Source: Burkholderia cepacia (GTDB taxonomy: Bacteria > Pseudomonadota > Gammaproteobacteria > Burkholderiales > Burkholderiaceae). From it: 64,000 nt of DNA. The notes under the pieces were generated by a model. The model made no database searches and was not told the origin of the DNA. It was given only the letters and a program-made list of their open reading frames with translations. Location: positions 434,001 to 498,000 of the forward strand of contig NZ_CP013444.1 of NCBI RefSeq assembly GCF_001718835.1, in the 5' to 3' direction. The translations under genes were made by a program, and so were the position numbers. Each line of letters begins with the position of its first letter. The stretch's first letter is position 1. This document shows positions 60,236 to 64,000 of this stretch, one piece after another.

Positions 60236-61152
60236 TTCAAACCTTCCGTCTGTTCGGTCAAGAAGAGGTCATCCGGCCCGCGCGGCACCACGCCGCGATT
60301 GAGCGAAGGAATGCCCAGGAAATACCCTTTCGAAATAATGTCGAAATTCGTCGTCAGGCAGAAAGCCGGTTGCCGGTAAAGCGCCCGGACGTACCGCCAG
60401 ATTCCGGAAAAGTCCCTCAGCCGGTACCGGTGCAATCGAAATGCGGTCGCATAGACGTTGTCGTACCGGATCAGCAGGCTGAACAGCCATAAGTCGGCGA
60501 TGGCCAGCGAATCGCCGGACAGATACCGTTGGCTGCGCAGCGTCGAATCCAGCCGGTGCAGATAGCCATATACCTTTTCCACTTCGGCGTCGTAGGCATC
60601 CTGACTGCCGAGGAAGCCGGCGCGGTATACCGCCGCATGCAGGTTGTAAAACAGGTCCCGCTCGATTTCGACGTGATTTTCCCGGCGCACGCGTGCTGCA
60701 CTCAAAACCGCGCCGTTGCCGTCGCTTTCGCTGCAGAGATCCAGGATGATCTTGTACGGCAACGCGTACGGATCGTTGCTGACGACGGATTGCGTTTCCA
60801 GATCGACGAGAGCCGGCAATCGGTACTGCCTCGCGATATTGACGATCGCCGCGTCGACTGCATCGAATGGCGTCCATGTCAGCGCATCGGCATCTTCGGG
60901 CGACACCTGCGACAGCTTGCCTTCCTCGACGCACAGGACGCGGATCGTGCCGAGCACGGCCGCGCAGACGACGGCCAGTGCGAGCTTCTGCCCGGACGGC
61001 GCAACCGCCGAATAGACGAGGCAATAGCGGTTCCTGCCGGGTTGCAAGCGGCGCTCCTGGTATGGCGAACGAAAAATCTGGTGCTGCAGAATCGGACCGC
61101 CGCGAATCCCGAGCTCGTAGTCTTCCGGCGGAGAAAAATAATCAGTTTTCAT
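60232..61152 (-). CDS. Glutathionyl-hydroquinone-reductase-like GST without the active-site Cys
   Basis: A 306-residue GST-fold protein. The C-terminal half YRAGFLGSQDAYDAEVEKVY, YLSGDSLAIADLWLFSLLIR and YRLRDFSGIWRYVRALYR matches the ECM4/YqjG (PcpF) family that reduces glutathionyl-hydroquinones. The usual CPWA(H)R motif reads AVAPSGQK here, so Cys is replaced by Ala at about residue 51 and classic activity is unlikely. ATG 61152 lies inside the end of the chorismatase gene (11-base overlap). It may bind a quinol intermediate or act in a changed reaction. Confidence 0.7.
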   Translation of the reverse strand: MKTDYFSPPEDYELGIRGGPILQHQIFRSPYQERRLQPGRNRYCLVYSAVAPSGQKLALAVVCAAVLGTIRVLCVEEGKLSQVSPEDADALTWTPFDAVDAAIVNIARQYRLPALVDLETQSVVSNDPYALPYKIILDLCSESDGNGAVLSAARVRRENHVEIERDLFYNLHAAVYRAGFLGSQDAYDAEVEKVYGYLHRLDSTLRSQRYLSGDSLAIADLWLFSLLIRYDNVYATAFRLHRYRLRDFSGIWRYVRALYRQPAFCLTTNFDIISKGYFLGIPSLNRGVVPRGPDDLFLTEQTEGLK

Positions 61153-62161
61153 AAAGCGAAAATTTATAGACGCCCTCGATCTCGAGCAGAAGGTCCGTGC
61201 GGCAGATATCGGACAGCAATGCCGGGGCTTGTTCCGCGTCCAGCTTGAAATGCTCGCGGGCCCGCGCCGCCACACGACGCAGATCGCTCTCGTGGCGGAC
61301 ATAGATCTTTGCGGACTCGAAGCCTCCGCCCCGAATCCGGCGGCCTTCGCCGATCAGCTTGAGCCGACCGTTCTCGATCAGGGTTTCGATGTTCTCGAAC
61401 GTGATCCTCAACTGCTCGTCGACCGTCGAGCCGATCGTTTCATGCGAACGGATGCTCGCCGTACCCGAAATAAAGAGGCGAGCCTCGCCGGACAGCGCAT
61501 GGATGGTGCCGCGCGCAAAGGACGGCGATCGCGGCCCGTATTGATCCGGGTAGTGATACGCGGGCATCTGAAGCGGATTTTCGATATGGAAGAATCGCCC
61601 CTGCTTCGACGAGAAGAAGATGGCGGTGACGCCTCCCGACGCGAAACCGATCCCGGTGCCGGCCGGCAAGTCGTTGAACGGGGTTCTCGACGTATCGAAC
61701 CCTTCCGCGCGACCTTTGCAGAAGTCCCGATACCGCTCCAGCCCGCGCGAATTCGGCGCATTGATGTTGCCGATGTAGTTCCAGATGCGATAGGGGTGCG
61801 AGTAGCCCTTCGCCTTGATCACGTCGAGCGCGCAGCGATAGAGTTGTGCGACGCGATCGGCGAGCACGTCTTCGTCATCCATCTGCGCGGCGCAAACGAA
61901 GGACGTGCCGGTATCCCCCCAAACGATGGGCCCCTCGCCGCCATATTCGATCGCAGGATTCGCTTCCTGGCCAAGGGACCACACCTCTCGGACGGCGTGC
62001 CCCAAACCGGGGATATCGATCCTTATCTTGTCGTGCGCCAGTTCCAGGCCGCCGCGGGATGAATTGAAATTGATTTCCACCAGATCGCCGGATCTGGTGC
62101 TTTTCGGCGGATCATATGTCACGCTCAACGCTTCTTGCATTTCCATGAATGCCATCCCCAT
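61142..62161 (-). CDS. Chorismatase-family enzyme (FkbO/Hyg5/XanB2 type)
   Basis: A 339-residue member of the chorismatase family, which hydrolyses or rearranges chorismate to 3-hydroxybenzoate, 4-hydroxybenzoate or a dihydroxycyclohexadiene acid. Typical parts are YRIWNYIGNINAPNSRGLER, FCKGRAEGF and LFISGTASIRSHETIGST. The subtype, and therefore the product, cannot be fixed by eye. It sits between DAHP synthase and the GST-like gene in the same operon. Several in-frame ATGs lie close together; the first, 62161, is listed. Confidence 0.82.
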   Translation of the reverse strand: MGMAFMEMQEALSVTYDPPKSTRSGDLVEINFNSSRGGLELAHDKIRIDIPGLGHAVREVWSLGQEANPAIEYGGEGPIVWGDTGTSFVCAAQMDDEDVLADRVAQLYRCALDVIKAKGYSHPYRIWNYIGNINAPNSRGLERYRDFCKGRAEGFDTSRTPFNDLPAGTGIGFASGGVTAIFFSSKQGRFFHIENPLQMPAYHYPDQYGPRSPSFARGTIHALSGEARLFISGTASIRSHETIGSTVDEQLRITFENIETLIENGRLKLIGEGRRIRGGGFESAKIYVRHESDLRRVAARAREHFKLDAEQAPALLSDICRTDLLLEIEGVYKFSLYEN

Positions 62162-62344
62162 ATTCCGATTAACAGACGAGGTTTTGCCTGTCGAAAGAGA
62201 CGCGTCATTTCATTTCGACGGGAAATCTGAATGCTGAAATATTCTGGAAATTCTGCTGCGACAGACGGGGCGACACGATCGGAGAATCGGATTCGCCCGG
62301 GCCTGCGCGGCGACGAACAGGTGAAACTTTCCTATGTAATTGGC

Positions 62345-63427
62345 TCAGATCGAAGCCGGGGCGGCGTCATAGGCAATTTCCCGCCGCAATCTGACGGATT
62401 GCGCGAGATTGCTCAGGACCCGCGTGGTTTCCTGCAAGCCGATGCAGGCGTCGGTAATGCTTTTTCCGAATACCAGCGGCTCGCCAGGAACAAGCGGCTG
62501 ATTGCCGGAAACGAGATTGGATTCGATCATGATGCCGGCGATGCGCCGCTCGCCGGACGCGATCCTGAATCCGAGCGATTCGCAGACCGCCGGCTGGTTC
62601 TCGTGATTCTTGCCGCTGTTGCCGTGACTCGCGTCGATGACGACGCGGGCAAGGAGTCCGTGGGACGCCAGCATGGCGCACGCGACATCCACGCTCACGG
62701 CATCGTAGTTCGGCGTCTCGCCGCCGCGCAGCACCAGGTGGCCGTAGTGATTGCCGGCCGTGCTGCGCTTGATGTAATGCCCGTTTTCGGACGCGGCAAG
62801 GAAGTGATGCGACCTGGCAGCGGCGCGTATCGCGTCCACCGCCACCTTGACGTTCCCGTCGGTGCGATTCTTGAACCCGATCGGGAATGGCATGCCTGAC
62901 GCCAGCTCCCGGTGCACCTGCGATTCGGTGGTCCGGGCGCCGATGGCGCCCCAGCTGAGCAGATCCGAAAAATAACCGTGCGACAGCGAATCGAGGAGTT
63001 CCGTGGCGATCGGGACGCCGGCTTCCGTGATGTCGATCAGGAGTTGCCGCGCACTGCGCAGCCCGTGCTCGATATCGTAGGTTTCATTCAGATGCGGGTC
63101 GTTGATCAGCCCTTTCCACCCCAGCACGGTGCGGGGCTTCTCGAAATAGACCCGCATCAGGATTTCAAGTTCGTCGCCGAACGCCCGGCGCATGTCGATC
63201 AGATAGTGCGCATACTGACGCGCCGCATCGACGTCATGCACCGAACAAGGTCCGGTAATGACGAGCAGCTTGTCGGAATGTCCGGCCAGCACGTCCCTGA
63301 CATGGATGCGGGCCTGCTCGACAAAACGCAGCATCCCGTGCCTCGCCGGAAGCGACCGGATCAATTCCAATGGAGAACTCAGTCGCGTCGCTATACTGCT
63401 GAAGTGAGTATCGGTATCCAATGACAA
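62345..63427 (-). CDS. 3-deoxy-7-phosphoheptulonate (DAHP) synthase, class I
   Basis: About 360 residues, class I AroF/G/H type, feeding the shikimate pathway. LLVITGPCSVHDVDAARQYA, RVYFEKPRTVLGWKGLINDP, GIGARTTESQVHR-like SWGAIGARTTESQVHREL, and VVIDASHGNSGKNHENQ are all family motifs. No ATG fits; TTG at 63427 has GGGAG six bases upstream and gives a normal length. It is the first gene of the operon, so a dedicated copy probably boosts chorismate supply for the chorismatase. Confidence 0.88.
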   Translation of the reverse strand: MSLDTDTHFSSIATRLSSPLELIRSLPARHGMLRFVEQARIHVRDVLAGHSDKLLVITGPCSVHDVDAARQYAHYLIDMRRAFGDELEILMRVYFEKPRTVLGWKGLINDPHLNETYDIEHGLRSARQLLIDITEAGVPIATELLDSLSHGYFSDLLSWGAIGARTTESQVHRELASGMPFPIGFKNRTDGNVKVAVDAIRAAARSHHFLAASENGHYIKRSTAGNHYGHLVLRGGETPNYDAVSVDVACAMLASHGLLARVVIDASHGNSGKNHENQPAVCESLGFRIASGERRIAGIMIESNLVSGNQPLVPGEPLVFGKSITDACIGLQETTRVLSNLAQSVRLRREIAYDAAPASI

Positions 63428-64000
63428 TTGAATCTCCCGGGAAATGATTTTGGATGGGGTGTAATTTTTGAAAGACAAAAAGATGCCCGCGCCGGACTCC
63501 GGCTTCGATTCCAAAAAATATCGGCTTCGGATCAATAACGAGTTTTCGGATTGCGTGATTCCAGAATTGCTTATCGAAAATCGACAGATTGTTCACGCCG
63601 CGCTTTCAACGCGCATCACTGCCCGCCGCGCCGGTTATCCGGATCGGTGGCAGGGCGAATCGGCCTGGGTATTCCCTCGGTGTGAATGAAATCTGTTTTT
63701 GGTTTGCGTTGATGATCAACTTGAGTCGAAATTCCGTCAAGCATTTTTTTGTGCTGCGGAAAACTTTATTGTATTGAAAGAAATATTACGGTTTTATTCG
63801 ATTTTGTGATTTAAAGCATAGCAATAATCCGATTATAGTTTCGGAATCTGGATACAGTTTCGCAATCCGGGAATGGTTTCGGAATTGGCATTAATCCGGC
63901 GAATTTTTCATGAATGCGCACCTTGAAGGCCAGGCAGCGGCCTGCTGCACGCGTCATTTGAGCGTGGCGAAAAATCGCGCCGAGCGTGCTGCGTGACGAC
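63428..64000. other. AT-rich upstream region of the biosynthetic operon
   Basis: No gene is supported in this 573-base stretch. The part 63690-63910 is the most AT-rich in the window and probably holds the operon promoter and regulator sites. The frames seen here are short and carry no family features. A small frame from ATG 63910 stops after 28 codons and is not called. Confidence 0.5.
63838..63886. repeat. Three 19-bp-spaced direct repeats, probable regulator sites
   Basis: GTTTCGGAATC (63838-63848), GTTTCGCAATC (63857-63867) and GTTTCGGAATT (63876-63886) are spaced exactly 19 bases apart. They lie in the AT-rich region about 410 bases upstream of the DAHP synthase start. Regular spacing suggests cooperative binding of a dimeric regulator. 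Confidence 0.55.

Noticed and set aside
63910..63996. 28-codon frame near the right edge, ATG at 63910
   Set aside because: No ribosome site, no hydrophobic or family pattern, and it ends within the window.

Overview
The window is high-GC proteobacterial DNA with short intergenic gaps. It most resembles a replicon of the Burkholderia cepacia complex. The strongest pointer is the convergent pair of a 667-residue PAS-GGDEF-EAL protein (RpfR-like) and a 287-residue crotonase-fold BDSF synthase (RpfF-like). A T6SS VgrG island, many LysR regulators and MFS carriers, and several Burkholderia-type catabolic loci fit the same picture. No rRNA, tRNA, transposase or CRISPR array was recognised.

Layout. 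1-6218: the 3' end of a LysR gene, a 29-residue membrane peptide, then a compact operon of a lipoprotein sulfatase, an exported formylglycine-generating enzyme (FGE), a MetQ-like binding protein and a YkgJ cysteine-cluster protein, followed by an ABM-fold protein. 6251-10978 (minus): an orphan T6SS island, namely VgrG, a C-terminal effector module with an HExxH motif that lies one base out of frame with VgrG, and an exported probable immunity protein whose 5' end overlaps the effector. 11431-18689: LysR, DUF1445 (D-glutamate cyclase/hydro-lyase family), MFS and a fused HyuA-HyuB 5-oxoprolinase, a plausible 5-oxoproline (pyroglutamate) utilisation set. 19347-22253: rpfR and rpfF, BDSF quorum sensing and c-di-GMP turnover.

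23163-36821: a trehalose/disaccharide locus. It has an OmpR-type regulator, a hybrid histidine kinase, ThuEFGK ABC importer, ThuA, ThuB, a LamB-type porin, an aldo/keto reductase and glucokinase. A 287-bp structured repeat sits between thuK and thuA. 36976-44388: a KimA-like permease, OmpA-family protein, DUF3617, a second copy of the structured repeat, DUF1840, two small membrane proteins, a DUF3857 transglutaminase-like protein and a 55-residue protein. 44407-53100: two minus-strand catabolic operons flank a LysR gene: M20 amidohydrolase/CitE-like lyase/MFS, and MFS/RraA-like/class II aldolase/hydroxyacid dehydrogenase. Their upstream regions share a 27-nt element. 53247-55584: AraC regulator divergent from a NepI-like MFS exporter.

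55607-63427 (minus): a tightly coupled six-gene biosynthetic operon not recognised as any described cluster. Its genes encode DAHP synthase, a chorismatase-family enzyme, a glutathionyl-hydroquinone-reductase-like protein lacking its active-site Cys, an MFS exporter, an adenylate-forming ligase and an asparagine-synthetase-like enzyme lacking the glutaminase Cys. Three 19-bp-spaced repeats lie upstream. This operon, and the two covarying hairpin repeats, are the best candidates for undescribed biology here. All functions are inferred from reading sequence; no database search was run.
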